Origin: Lachnospiraceae bacterium UBA3772
GTDB taxonomy: Bacteria > Bacillota > Clostridia > Lachnospirales > Lachnospiraceae
Length of the DNA: 9,647 bases
NCBI GenBank assembly: GCA_002371025.1
Contig: DFFQ01000228.1
Coordinates: forward strand, 1 to 9,647
Direction of reading: 5' to 3'
In this document: positions 1 to 7,616 of the stretch, piece by piece
How the letters are laid out: every line of letters starts with the position of its first letter
Position numbering within the stretch: position 1 is the first letter of the stretch
The notes under the pieces: generated by a model
What the model saw: only the letters and a program-made list of their open reading frames with translations
Databases searched by the model: none
Told to the model about the DNA's origin: nothing
Position numbers and translations under genes: made by a program

Positions 1-1
1 G

Positions 2-568
2 ACTATGAATCCAAGTACAGAAGATATTCTTAATGCTATAGAAAAAGTTAAGGCTGATAATATCTTTATATTCCCAAACAACAAGAATATAATTCTTGCT
101 GCTAAGCAGGCGGCTTCAATCTGTACTGATAAGAATATAATAGTTGTTCCTTCAAAGACTATTCCTGAAGGTATCAGTGCCATGATATCTTTTTCAGAAG
201 ATATGACTCCGGATGAAAATCTGGAAGAGATGAATAATGCCATGGAACAGGTAAAGACAGGTGAAGTAACATTTTCTATAAGAGATACATCTATTGATGG
301 AAAAATAATTAAAAAAGATGACATCATGGGTATTTCTGAGGATAAGATCGAGTCTGTTGGAAGTGATGTAAAGGAAGTAGCCAAGGAACTTATTAAATCA
401 TTGGTTGATGATGAGTCTGGGCTTATAACTTTATATTATGGGGATATGATAAAAGAAGATGAAGCCGAGGGCCTTGCTAAAGAGTTAGAAGAAATCTATA
501 GTGATGTTGAAGTAGAGCTTCATTTTGGAGGGCAGCCTCTGTTTTATTATCTTGTTTCTGTTGAATAA
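2..568 (+). CDS. fakA: Fatty acid kinase FakA, C-terminal part (5' end outside window)
   Basis: FakA (YloV family) phosphorylates fatty acids held by FakB proteins, so exogenous or recycled fatty acids can enter phospholipid synthesis; it acts in the cytosol. The frame is open from base 2, so the ATG at 5 is internal: the peptide TMNPSTEDI is a conserved stretch inside the family, not a start. The visible 188 residues match the C-terminal domain of the DAK-related kinase: PNNKNI followed by a helix, the VVPSKTIPEGISAM segment, a VTFSIRDT strand, a DGKIIKKDDIMGI segment, LITLYYG, and the terminal GGQPLFYYLVSVE. The family is usually about 550 residues, so roughly two thirds, including the N-terminal kinase domain, lies upstream. 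The tail is intact with a normal stop. recG follows after 22 bp with no terminator, as expected for co-transcription; fakA near recG is a known Firmicutes arrangement. Confidence 0.93.
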   Translation, partial: TMNPSTEDILNAIEKVKADNIFIFPNNKNIILAAKQAASICTDKNIIVVPSKTIPEGISAMISFSEDMTPDENLEEMNNAMEQVKTGEVTFSIRDTSIDGKIIKKDDIMGISEDKIESVGSDVKEVAKELIKSLVDDESGLITLYYGDMIKEDEAEGLAKELEEIYSDVEVELHFGGQPLFYYLVSVE

Positions 569-590
569 ATTAGAAAATGAGGCATGACAC

Positions 591-2579
591 ATGCTTTTAA
601 ATGATGATATTACTACAGTAAAAGGTATTGGGGAAAAGACGGCAGAAGGTTTTAGAAAACTTGGTATTTCTACTGTCAAAGATCTGATATATTATTTTCC
701 CCGGGATTATCAAAGATATGATGATCCAATCCTTATAAAAGATGCGCTTGAAGGTGAAAGAGTCAGTGTATCGGCTAAAGTTGTTTCATATGTAGATACT
801 AGAAAGGGAGGCAGATTAAGTATTACCTCCCTTTCAGTCAGTGACTCCTCAGGGTCTTTAAGGCTGGTTTTCTTTAATAGTCCTTTTCTTAAGAACTGTT
901 TTCATAAGGGGGACGAATTTATCTTCGTTGGTACTATTAAAGTTAAGGGAAGCATGAGGGTTATGGAGATGCCGGAGTACTATCCGGTCTATAAGTATAA
1001 AACCATGCTAAAGTCCATGCAGCCTGTTTATTCTCTTACTAAAGGAGTTACCAATAATCAGATAAAGAAGAGTCTTTTAAATGCAAGAGAAGCGTTTCTT
1101 AAGATTGAGGATTATTTATCTGATGAAATCAGAAGTGAATATGATCTCATTTCTATAAGAAATGCCATTGAAGAGATTCATTTTCCTGAAAATGAAGAAA
1201 AGTTAAAGACTGCAATAAAGCGTCTTGCAATGGATGAATTCTTAAGCTTTTTGATGGGAGTAAGAGAAATGAGAAAAAATAATCTTTCTATTTCTTCTTC
1301 TCATGTTATAAGTAAAGAAGCAATTTCTAAATTAGAGGGATTTAAGGCGGGGCTAAACTTTACATTAACTGCTGGACAGGAAAGTGCCATAAAAGATGTT
1401 ATTTTGGATATGTTCTCCGGAAATGTTATGAACCGCCTCATTGAAGGAGATGTTGGTTCAGGAAAAACTATGGTGGCATGTGCATCTCTATTCCTTTCAG
1501 TTATGTCTGGATATCAGGGCGCTCTCATGGTTCCTACGGAAGTTCTTGCAATGCAGCATTATGAAGACCTTAAGGAATTATTTAAGCCTTATAAGATCAG
1601 GGTTGAACTTCTTACAGGTTCCACCGGATTAAAAGATAAGAGAAAAATCTATGAAGACCTTAAAAATGGCTCAATTAAGATACTTATTGGAACGCATGCT
1701 CTTATAGAAGATAAGACTGAGTTTAATAATCTGGGACTTGTGATAACTGATGAGCAGCATAGATTTGGTGTTAAGCAAAGGGAAAGGCTTGGGGCAAAGG
1801 GGAATTATCCTCATGTACTTATTATGAGTGCCACTCCAATCCCTAGAACTCTTGCCATGATACTTTATGCAAATCTTGATATTTCTGTTATTAAAGAACT
1901 TCCAAAGGGAAGAAAGAAGATAAAGAATTGTGTTGTGGGTACTGAATATAGGAATACAGCATATAAGTTTATACAAAATGAAGTGTTAAGTGGCCATCAG
2001 GCCTATGTCATCTGTCCTATGGTTGAGAAATCAGAAACTATGGACTTAGAAGATGTTGAAAATTACACTGATGAATTAAGAAATGTCTATCAGAGCCAGA
2101 ATATCAGGATAGAGTATATTCATGGTAAAATGAAGGATGAGGATAAGACAAAGATCCTTCAGGATTTTATAAAGAAAAAGATAGATATACTTGTATCTAC
2201 AACAGTTATTGAGGTAGGTATCAATAATCCAAATGCCACCGTTATGATGATTGAAAATGCTGAACGATTTGGACTAGCTCAGTTACATCAGCTGAGAGGC
2301 CGAGTGGGAAGAGGCTCTTATCAAAGTTACTGTATATTCATAAATGTTAAGCAGTCTAAAGAATCTAAAGACAGACTAAAAGTATTAGAAGAATCAAATG
2401 ACGGTTTTTATATTGCAACTGAAGACCTTAAGCTGCGTGGCCCGGGAGACTTCTTTGGTGTAAGGCAGAGTGGTGATATAATGTTTAGATTAGCAGATAT
2501 TTATAATCATTCAGATATGCTTAGAATGGCTCAGGAGATCGTTCTAAAATATGGGGATGATATAAAGATAAATTATTAA
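591..2579 (+). CDS. recG: ATP-dependent DNA helicase RecG
   Basis: RecG is a superfamily 2 helicase that remodels stalled replication forks and branch-migrates Holliday junctions. The 662-residue product is slightly short of the usual 670-690 but has every part. Residues about 1-150 form the wedge/OB domain, opening with a helix-hairpin-helix-like VKGIGEKTAEGFRKLGI. Walker A GDVGSGKT is at 286-293, the DEQH box at 387-390, motif III SATPIPRT at 413-420 and motif VI QLRGRVGRG at 567-575; the C-terminus carries the RecG-typical LKLRGPGDFFGVRQSG block. The start at 591 has a TGAGG ribosome site at 578-582, 8 nt upstream; nearby ATGs at 577 and 584 are out of frame. The gene lies between fakA and the cellulase with short gaps and looks co-transcribed with both. 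No frameshift or missing motif is seen. Confidence 0.97.
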   Translation: MLLNDDITTVKGIGEKTAEGFRKLGISTVKDLIYYFPRDYQRYDDPILIKDALEGERVSVSAKVVSYVDTRKGGRLSITSLSVSDSSGSLRLVFFNSPFLKNCFHKGDEFIFVGTIKVKGSMRVMEMPEYYPVYKYKTMLKSMQPVYSLTKGVTNNQIKKSLLNAREAFLKIEDYLSDEIRSEYDLISIRNAIEEIHFPENEEKLKTAIKRLAMDEFLSFLMGVREMRKNNLSISSSHVISKEAISKLEGFKAGLNFTLTAGQESAIKDVILDMFSGNVMNRLIEGDVGSGKTMVACASLFLSVMSGYQGALMVPTEVLAMQHYEDLKELFKPYKIRVELLTGSTGLKDKRKIYEDLKNGSIKILIGTHALIEDKTEFNNLGLVITDEQHRFGVKQRERLGAKGNYPHVLIMSATPIPRTLAMILYANLDISVIKELPKGRKKIKNCVVGTEYRNTAYKFIQNEVLSGHQAYVICPMVEKSETMDLEDVENYTDELRNVYQSQNIRIEYIHGKMKDEDKTKILQDFIKKKIDILVSTTVIEVGINNPNATVMMIENAERFGLAQLHQLRGRVGRGSYQSYCIFINVKQSKESKDRLKVLEESNDGFYIATEDLKLRGPGDFFGVRQSGDIMFRLADIYNHSDMLRMAQEIVLKYGDDIKINY

Positions 2580-2605
2580 GGTATGAGGGGATTGGAGGTT
2601 TTATC

Positions 2606-4198
2606 ATGGGAGATAAAAAAGAAAACAATAGTACTAATAAAGGGCTGGTGACTATAATAATAGGACTGGTTCTTATTATTGCTGCATTGGTGCTTTTTAT
2701 CCTTTTTGGAAAAGAAAAAAATCCTGGGGATAAAAAGGTAGAAGAAGAAAAGAGTACACCATATCAGGTGGTGGAAGCAGAGTCTACTAAGACTGATGCT
2801 GAAGAAAAAGAAAAGACAGATGAAGATATAAAAAGTGATATCTATGCAGAATTTACCTTTGAAGGGGATGCTTGGGGAGATGAACCTACAAATAATATAA
2901 ATATCGCTATTAGGAATAATTCGGATAAGGATCTTACTGACTGGGAGATAAGGATACCGGGATTTAAAGGAGCTGAGATCCAGGGACAGTGGAATGGTAC
3001 CTTTACTTTAGATGATGATTCAGACATTCTTATAGTAATTTCTACTGGTGAAGACTGGAATAAAACAGTTAAAGCTCACACAGAACTGCAGAATATTGGT
3101 GGTACTATTAAATTTAAATCTAAACAGCAGTATGAAGCATTAAAAGATATTAAGCCTGTTCTTTATTCAGCAGGAAAAGAAGTGAAATCTGAGAAAAAAG
3201 CTGATGATTCAAAGGATGATTCTAAAAAGCAGGCTGAAAAAGAAAAAACTGAGGTTAAAGCAAAGGTAAAACCTCAGGATGTTGATGGTACTCCTGTTGC
3301 AAACCATGGAGCTTTAAAGGTTGTTGGAACTGACCTTTGCGATAAAGATGGTAATCCTTATCAGTTAAGAGGTATCAGTACTCATGGTATCGCATGGTTC
3401 CCTGACTATGTAAATAAAGAGGCATTTCAGACTTTAAGAGATGACTGGAAAGCAAATATGATACGTATTGCTATGTATACAGGTGAGTCTGGCGGATATT
3501 GCTCTGATGGAGATAAAGATAAGCTTAAAGCTCTTGTAGAAAATGGTGTTGATTATGCTACAGAGCTTGGTATGTATGTCATAATAGACTGGCACATTTT
3601 ATCTGATAATGATCCAAATCAAAATAAAGATGAAGCTATAAAATTCTTTGATGAAATGTCAAAAAAATATGCAGAATATCCTAATGTTCTTTTCGAAATC
3701 TGCAATGAGCCCAACGGAGGTACACAGTGGTCTCAGATAAAAAAATATGCTGAGGAAGTGATACCTGTTATTAAGGCTAATAAAGAAGATGCAATTATTA
3801 TCGTTGGTACACCAACCTGGTCACAGGACGTAGATGTGGCGGCTGAGGATCCTATTGAAGGATATTCAAATATTATGTATAGTCTTCATTTCTACGCAGC
3901 TACACATAAGGATAATATCAGAGACAAATTCAATAAAGCCCATTCCAAGGGCCTTGCTGTTTTTGTTACAGAATGCAGTATTTGTGATGCTTCAGGAAAT
4001 GGCGGAATAGATTATGATTCAGCCGAAGAGTGGTTTACACTCTTAAATGATAATAATGTATCATTTGCAATATGGAATTTAGCAAATAAGAATGAAACTT
4101 CATCTCTAATAAAATCAGACTGTACCAAGACTTCGGGATGGACTGATGATGAATTATCAGACACCGGCAAATGGTTTAAAAACGCAATGAAATATTAA
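2606..4198 (+). CDS. Membrane-anchored GH5 endoglucanase with CBM2-like module
   Basis: Probable beta-1,4-endoglucanase of glycoside hydrolase family 5, closest in motifs to subfamily 2 (Bacillus Cel5A-like). Twelve charged residues precede one hydrophobic helix at about 13-35, with no clear signal-peptidase site or lipobox, so I infer a signal anchor with the enzyme outside. A Glu/Lys/Asp-rich spacer follows, then a CBM2-like beta domain at about 77-172 (NNINIAIRNNS, DWEIRIPGF, QWNGTF), a second Lys/Asp/Glu linker at about 190-230, and the catalytic domain at about 234-528. The catalytic acid/base is E368 in NEP and the nucleophile E456 in VTEC; DWH at 328-330, HFY at 428-430 and IWNLANK fit the active site. 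The GGAGG at 2594-2598 sits 7 nt before the ATG. It follows recG by 26 bp, so it may share the fakA-recG transcript. The catalytic call is firm, the CBM2 assignment moderate, and cellulose as substrate inferred. Confidence 0.92.
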   Translation: MGDKKENNSTNKGLVTIIIGLVLIIAALVLFILFGKEKNPGDKKVEEEKSTPYQVVEAESTKTDAEEKEKTDEDIKSDIYAEFTFEGDAWGDEPTNNINIAIRNNSDKDLTDWEIRIPGFKGAEIQGQWNGTFTLDDDSDILIVISTGEDWNKTVKAHTELQNIGGTIKFKSKQQYEALKDIKPVLYSAGKEVKSEKKADDSKDDSKKQAEKEKTEVKAKVKPQDVDGTPVANHGALKVVGTDLCDKDGNPYQLRGISTHGIAWFPDYVNKEAFQTLRDDWKANMIRIAMYTGESGGYCSDGDKDKLKALVENGVDYATELGMYVIIDWHILSDNDPNQNKDEAIKFFDEMSKKYAEYPNVLFEICNEPNGGTQWSQIKKYAEEVIPVIKANKEDAIIIVGTPTWSQDVDVAAEDPIEGYSNIMYSLHFYAATHKDNIRDKFNKAHSKGLAVFVTECSICDASGNGGIDYDSAEEWFTLLNDNNVSFAIWNLANKNETSSLIKSDCTKTSGWTDDELSDTGKWFKNAMKY

Positions 4199-4213
4199 GA
4201 TATTATTAAAAAT

Positions 4214-4237
4214 GGCTAAATTTGGTGGTTTTTAGCC
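4214..4237 (+). terminator. Weak hairpin after the cellulase gene, possible leaky terminator
   Basis: GGCTAAA at 4214-4220 pairs with TTTAGCC at 4231-4237 around a 10-nt loop, 16 bp after the cellulase stop. The stem is short and the following bases (TTGTGTATAC) are not a U run, so termination would be inefficient at best. Its position between the cellulase and the rsmD promoter is what suggests a boundary. Confidence 0.3.
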
Positions 4238-4251
4238 TTGTGTATACAATT

Positions 4252-4283
4252 TTATGTTGACATAAGGTGATAAATGTTATAAA
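4252..4283 (+). promoter_or_regulatory. Candidate sigma-A promoter of rsmD with overlapping palindrome
   Basis: A consensus -35 TTGACA lies at 4257-4262 and a -10 TATAAA at 4278-4283 preceded by TG at 4275-4276, giving an extended -10. The spacer is 15 bp, shorter than the ideal 17, which the extended -10 may offset. A perfect inverted repeat, TTATGT-TG-ACATAA at 4252-4265, straddles the -35, which is where a repressor would bind. Transcription would start near 4290, just before the GAGGAG ribosome site at 4291-4296, giving a very short leader. No transcript data support this. Confidence 0.5.
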
Positions 4284-4302
4284 AATAAACGAGGAGTAAA
4301 AT

Positions 4303-4857
4303 ATGAGAGTAATAGCAGGTACAAGAAGAAGCCTTCCGCTTAAAAGTATAGAAGGCGATGAAACAAGACCTACAGTAGACAGATATAAGGAGACACTTTT
4401 TAATGTCCTACAGATGGATGTTCCAGGTAGCAGATTCCTCGATTTATTTGCCGGCAGTGGATCTGTTGGAATTGAGGCATTATCCCGCGGAGCACGTCAC
4501 GCAGTATTTGTCGAAAATGGTAAAAAACAGATAGATGTTATAAAAGAAAATATTCATTTTACAAAGTTTGAAGATGAATCAGATATTTTAAGAGGAGATG
4601 CGATATCATATTTAAGATCTCTTCCTAAAGTTGATTTTGATATTATTTTCATGGATCCGCCATATAGAAATGGTTTGGAACATGATGCACTTATGGTTCT
4701 TGATAAGAAAGAATTCAAGAATCCTGATGTTATTATCGTTGTTGAAGCAATCCTTGAAGAGGATATGTCATACATTGAAGATACTCAGTTTGAGATTTAT
4801 AAAACTAAAGAATACAGAACAAATAAGCATGTATTCTTAAGAAGGAAAGACAGTTAA
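4303..4857 (+). CDS. rsmD: 16S rRNA (guanine(966)-N(2))-methyltransferase RsmD
   Basis: RsmD uses S-adenosylmethionine to methylate the N2 of G966 (E. coli numbering) of 16S rRNA during 30S assembly, in the cytosol. The 184-residue length is normal. The protein opens with the family signature MRVIAGTRR and the TRPTVDRYKETLFNVL segment. The SAM-binding motif I is DLFAGSG at 47-53 followed by SVGIEALSRGA, and the catalytic motif IV is DPPY at 118-121. The GAGGAG at 4291-4296 is 6 nt upstream of the ATG. It is the first gene of an rsmD-coaD-coiled-coil unit; rsmD directly before coaD is one of the most conserved Firmicutes gene pairs (ylbH-coaD in Bacillus). The gap to coaD is 3 bp, indicating co-transcription and probably translational coupling. 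Confidence 0.96.
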   Translation: MRVIAGTRRSLPLKSIEGDETRPTVDRYKETLFNVLQMDVPGSRFLDLFAGSGSVGIEALSRGARHAVFVENGKKQIDVIKENIHFTKFEDESDILRGDAISYLRSLPKVDFDIIFMDPPYRNGLEHDALMVLDKKEFKNPDVIIVVEAILEEDMSYIEDTQFEIYKTKEYRTNKHVFLRRKDS

Positions 4858-4860
4858 ATT

Positions 4861-5346
4861 ATGGCTACAGCAATTTATCCGGGGAGCTTTGATCCGGTTA
4901 CAAAAGGACATTTAGATCTTATAGAAAGGGCTTCGAAACTCTTTGATCATTTAAATGTGTGTATTTTAAATAATTCGGCTAAAAAATGTCCGTTGTTTTC
5001 TATAGACGAACGTGTTATGATGTTGAAGGATGCTGTTAAGGAGCTGCCGAATGTTTCGGTAGAAACCTACGATGGTTTATTAATAGACTATGCTAGGAAA
5101 TGCAATTCAAATATCATTGTTCGTGGTCTTCGTGAGATGACCGATTTCGAGATAGAACTTCAGATGGCTCAGGTCAACAAGGAAGTTTCTGGGAATATCG
5201 AAACACTTTTCCTTGCAGCTGATCCAAAATATTCCAATGTAAGTTCATCTGTTGTTAGAGAATTTGCAAAATTTGGGGTTCCTGTAGGTGGATTTGTACC
5301 GGAGAATGTACTTATCAAACTTAAGGAAAAGATGAATATGATGTAA
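4861..5346 (+). CDS. coaD: Phosphopantetheine adenylyltransferase CoaD
   Basis: CoaD catalyses the fourth step of coenzyme A synthesis, joining 4'-phosphopantetheine and ATP to give dephospho-CoA and pyrophosphate. The 161-residue product is the standard length and shows the nucleotidyltransferase fold motifs: YPGSFDPVTKGH with T14 and H17 of the TxGH box, IIVRGLR with R88 and R91, the following TDFEIELQMAQVN helix, and SSSVVRE at 128-134, the counterpart of the conserved ISSSxVRE nucleotide-binding loop. The start is 3 bp after the rsmD stop; its ribosome site is the AAGGAAAG at 4842-4849 inside the rsmD 3' end, rather distant at about 11 nt, so coupling to rsmD translation is likely. The coiled-coil gene follows after 23 bp. 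Nothing unusual is seen in the coding sequence. Confidence 0.97.
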   Translation: MATAIYPGSFDPVTKGHLDLIERASKLFDHLNVCILNNSAKKCPLFSIDERVMMLKDAVKELPNVSVETYDGLLIDYARKCNSNIIVRGLREMTDFEIELQMAQVNKEVSGNIETLFLAADPKYSNVSSSVVREFAKFGVPVGGFVPENVLIKLKEKMNMM

Positions 5347-5369
5347 TATTATCAGGAGGAAAACGTATT

Positions 5370-6125
5370 ATGGGTAAAAAGGGCGTTGATGAGATGATCC
5401 AGGAGATCGAGATGTTTATGGATAACTGTAAATATGCTCCTCTCTCAAACAATAAGATCGTTGTCCCTAAGGATGAAATAGAGAGAATGCTTAATGAACT
5501 TAAGCTTAAACTTCCAAGTGAGATTGAAAGATGCAAGAAGATCATGCGTAACAAGGAAGCTATTCTTGCAAATGCAAGAACAAAGTCAGATGCTATCATT
5601 TCTGAGTCAGTAAATGAAGCTAACCGCCTTGTTGATTCTAATCATATAACAGAACTTGCAACAGTAAGAGCAAATGAGATTCTTGATTCAGCTCGTGAGC
5701 AGGCTCAGCAGATCATTGATGATGCAAATGCTGAAGCAACAGAGGTAAGACTTGGAGCAATGAATTATACAAAGCAGAAGCTTTCTGATATGAGAGAATT
5801 CTTTGCTGCAACTCTTGAAGCAGACAGAGAGAATTATAAGAATCTTTGCGAATCTCTTGAGAATAGTGTATTTACATTAGATTCTAATGTAAGTGAGATT
5901 GATGCAAGCATCGGACTTATCAATGGTAATTCTATCGCAAATAAGCAGACACAGCCTCAGGCTATGCCTCAGCAGGTTGAGAGAAAGAATTTCGCTCCTG
6001 TAAGTGATTTTGATGAGCAGGATGAATTTGGTATGGATGATGAGGGAATCGAGGAAGTTAAGCCAATTACGGATGACTTTGATGATTTTGATGATGACGA
6101 CGAGGATGACGATTTCCTCGAGTAA
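5370..6125 (+). CDS. Coiled-coil protein with acidic C-terminal tail, DivIVA/SepIVA-like
   Basis: Function unknown. The 251-residue product has no signal peptide or membrane helix. Residues 9-66 fit a pattern I know from coaD-adjacent Firmicutes proteins and mycobacterial SepIVA: a short helix (IQEIEMFMDN), a turn of the form APLSNNKIVVP at 23-33, then a helix containing LPSEIERCKKIMRNKEAIL. Residues about 66-170 are Ala/Glu-rich heptad-like coiled coil of the type often mislabelled as an H+-ATPase or F0 b-subunit. A Gln/Pro linker (about 190-211) leads to a tail at 213-251 in which 23 of 39 residues are Asp or Glu. AGGAGG at 5354-5359 lies 10 nt before the ATG. It follows coaD by 23 bp and is last in the unit, before a strong terminator. 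By analogy it may organise septal or lateral cell-wall growth, but that is inference; the coiled-coil description is firm. Confidence 0.85.
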   Translation: MGKKGVDEMIQEIEMFMDNCKYAPLSNNKIVVPKDEIERMLNELKLKLPSEIERCKKIMRNKEAILANARTKSDAIISESVNEANRLVDSNHITELATVRANEILDSAREQAQQIIDDANAEATEVRLGAMNYTKQKLSDMREFFAATLEADRENYKNLCESLENSVFTLDSNVSEIDASIGLINGNSIANKQTQPQAMPQQVERKNFAPVSDFDEQDEFGMDDEGIEEVKPITDDFDDFDDDDEDDDFLE

Positions 6126-6126
6126 T

Positions 6127-6161
6127 AAAAAACTCAGCTCCTTTAGGAGCTGAGTTTTTTT
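6127..6161. terminator. Strong bidirectional intrinsic terminator
   Basis: The core stem is CTCAGCTCC at 6133-6141 with GGAGCTGAG at 6146-6154 around a TTTA loop. It is flanked by six A on the left (6127-6132) and seven T on the right (6155-6161), so it has a U run when read from either side. It starts 2 nt after the coiled-coil gene and abuts the end of the converging tmcAL, whose stop codon (6160-6162) overlaps its right edge. It should end both transcripts. Confidence 0.93.
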
Positions 6162-7410
6162 ATATGATTTTTATGTTTGAAGATAACTCTCCAGGAAGAG
6201 TTATGTTGTAATATTTTTTCATTAAGTAGTTATATAAATCTGTTGATGCTATATCCATGTCCCTAAGAAGTCTTGCTTCTTCATTAGATGGCCTAAAGTC
6301 AGCTCTTTTATTAATGACAGGGATGTGAGACACTTCATTAATATGTTTTAATAACGAACTGCTTTCTTTTCTAAAAGAAAGGATTGAAGCATAAACTGAC
6401 TTATCTATGTTATCAAATATTCTGGTGTGCTTTTCTCTTGATATTTCTAGTATTAAATGAATAAGTCCCCTTCTTATCCTTGAAAGGGTATAATTCTTTG
6501 ATACAAGAAATTCTATTGTTTCATCAAAGGTCATATATCCTTTGATATTTAATATTTTATTATATATATCTTTATCTATCTCCACAGGAAGATGATCTTT
6601 TATTTCTTCATATATGATATTATTCGTTTTCAATTCCAGAATCTTTAGATAAAGCATGTCACTTAAAAGATTATCATTAGGTATAGTTCCATTTTTATTT
6701 ACATTCAAAAGATATTCGAAGGTCTTATCAGGAATCTTATCTTTAAGAAGATTTACATTACATGTTTTTAGAATATAATTTCTTATTGCCTCGGCAGACA
6801 TGAAATCACATTCTTTATCATTTATGTCGTGATAGGTTCCGATTCTTTTAATGATAACCGGTTTTATGGATGAATTAATACGGTTTAGTTCTGTCATATA
6901 GGAAATTGCAAGGATATTATTAGGGGTAGATAGAATAGAGCTGTATTCATTTCCCAGGAGCTTTTCTATGGCTTTTTCTCTTGCTTTAGGGTAGGACAGT
7001 CCGCCTTTCATATTGTTATTTAAAAGAGTTTTATAATCATCATTTTCTCTTGTTAAAAAGTCAGCTAAATAACTCATTTTTTTTATGTCATCACATTCAG
7101 CTCCAAAAACAAGATGAGTTACACAGTTCATTGAATTTAAAATGTGACAGGCACCAAAAGAAAAGTCATCGGCTGACCCGGTGGCAAATAGAAATGGAAG
7201 TTCCAATACACAGTCAACAAAAGAATTAGCAGCACATTCGGCTCTTTTATACTTATCTAAAATAGCCATACTGCCTCTCTGAAGAAAATTACCGCTCATA
7301 ATAGAAACTGTATAGTCGGCTTTTGTTATTTCTTTTGCCATTTCAGCGTGGTATAGGTGACCATTGTGAAATGGATTATATTCTGTTATAAGACCGGCAA
7401 TAATTGGCAT
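6160..7410 (-). CDS. tmcAL: tRNA(Met) cytidine acetate ligase TmcAL
   Basis: TmcAL (YlbM family) activates acetate with ATP and transfers it to the wobble cytidine of elongator tRNA(Met), forming ac4C34, which keeps AUG from being confused with AUA. The 416-residue length equals the Bacillus protein. The N-terminus has the nucleotidyltransferase signature GLITEYNPFHNGH with the HxGH box at H15-H18, then SGNFLQRG at 39-46, YPKAREKA, the PNNILAISYM block, GTYHDI, SAEAIRNYIL and the late SRIRRGLIHLIL helix. The start is supported by AAGGAG on the minus strand (7415-7420), about 4-5 nt from the ATG at 7410. It runs opposite to its neighbours: divergent from recA and convergent with the coaD unit. 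In Bacillus the gene lies in the same rsmD-coaD neighbourhood, so the locus is ancestral but inverted here. No clear promoter was identified upstream. Confidence 0.95.
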   Translation of the reverse strand: MPIIAGLITEYNPFHNGHLYHAEMAKEITKADYTVSIMSGNFLQRGSMAILDKYKRAECAANSFVDCVLELPFLFATGSADDFSFGACHILNSMNCVTHLVFGAECDDIKKMSYLADFLTRENDDYKTLLNNNMKGGLSYPKAREKAIEKLLGNEYSSILSTPNNILAISYMTELNRINSSIKPVIIKRIGTYHDINDKECDFMSAEAIRNYILKTCNVNLLKDKIPDKTFEYLLNVNKNGTIPNDNLLSDMLYLKILELKTNNIIYEEIKDHLPVEIDKDIYNKILNIKGYMTFDETIEFLVSKNYTLSRIRRGLIHLILEISREKHTRIFDNIDKSVYASILSFRKESSSLLKHINEVSHIPVINKRADFRPSNEEARLLRDMDIASTDLYNYLMKKYYNITLPGELSSNIKII

Positions 7411-7572
7411 ATGACTCCTTTTTATGGTGTTTCATTTATGACACACTTAATGTAATAGAATTAGTTTATGGTTTATAAACGTAACTAAAATATATCATAT
7501 CAAGAGATTTGTGGAAATATAATAATGCTTATGTTATGATTGAAATGCAGATCATTTCATTTACATTTGAGG

Positions 7573-7601
7573 TTGACATTTAAATCCGGATAAGATAATA
7601 T
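7573..7601 (+). promoter_or_regulatory. Candidate sigma-A promoter of recA
   Basis: A consensus TTGACA lies at 7573-7578. Two overlapping -10 choices exist: GATAAT at 7594-7599 (five of six matches, 15-bp spacer) and TAATAT at 7596-7601 (four of six, 17-bp spacer). Transcription would begin near 7606, about 10 bp before the LexA box and about 38 bp before the recA ATG at 7645. Confidence 0.65.
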
Positions 7602-7616
7602 ATGTTACATGAATAC

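Noticed and set aside
1671..1976. Minus-strand 101-residue open frame opposite recG
   Set aside because: Lies wholly over conserved helicase motifs of recG, has no family features, and is explained by recG codon composition.
2606..2720. RsgI-like anti-sigma/biomass sensor for the cellulase protein
   Set aside because: RsgI proteins carry an anti-sigma domain before the membrane helix; here only 12 charged residues precede it, and no sigma factor gene is adjacent.
5045..5067. Small hairpins in coaD (CCGAA-TGT-TTCGG and GTTTC-GGTA-GAAAC)
   Set aside because: Five-bp stems within coding sequence, mutually exclusive, with no positional relation to a start or stop; likely chance.
5370..6125. V-type or F-type ATPase subunit annotation for the coiled-coil gene
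   Set aside because: The similarity is only to generic Ala/Glu coiled coil; there is no membrane helix and no other ATPase gene nearby.
6053..6125. GAT-rich repeat at the end of the coiled-coil gene as a DNA repeat element
   Set aside because: Codons vary (GAT/GAC, GAG) and the frame is constant, so it reflects the acidic protein tail rather than a nucleotide repeat.
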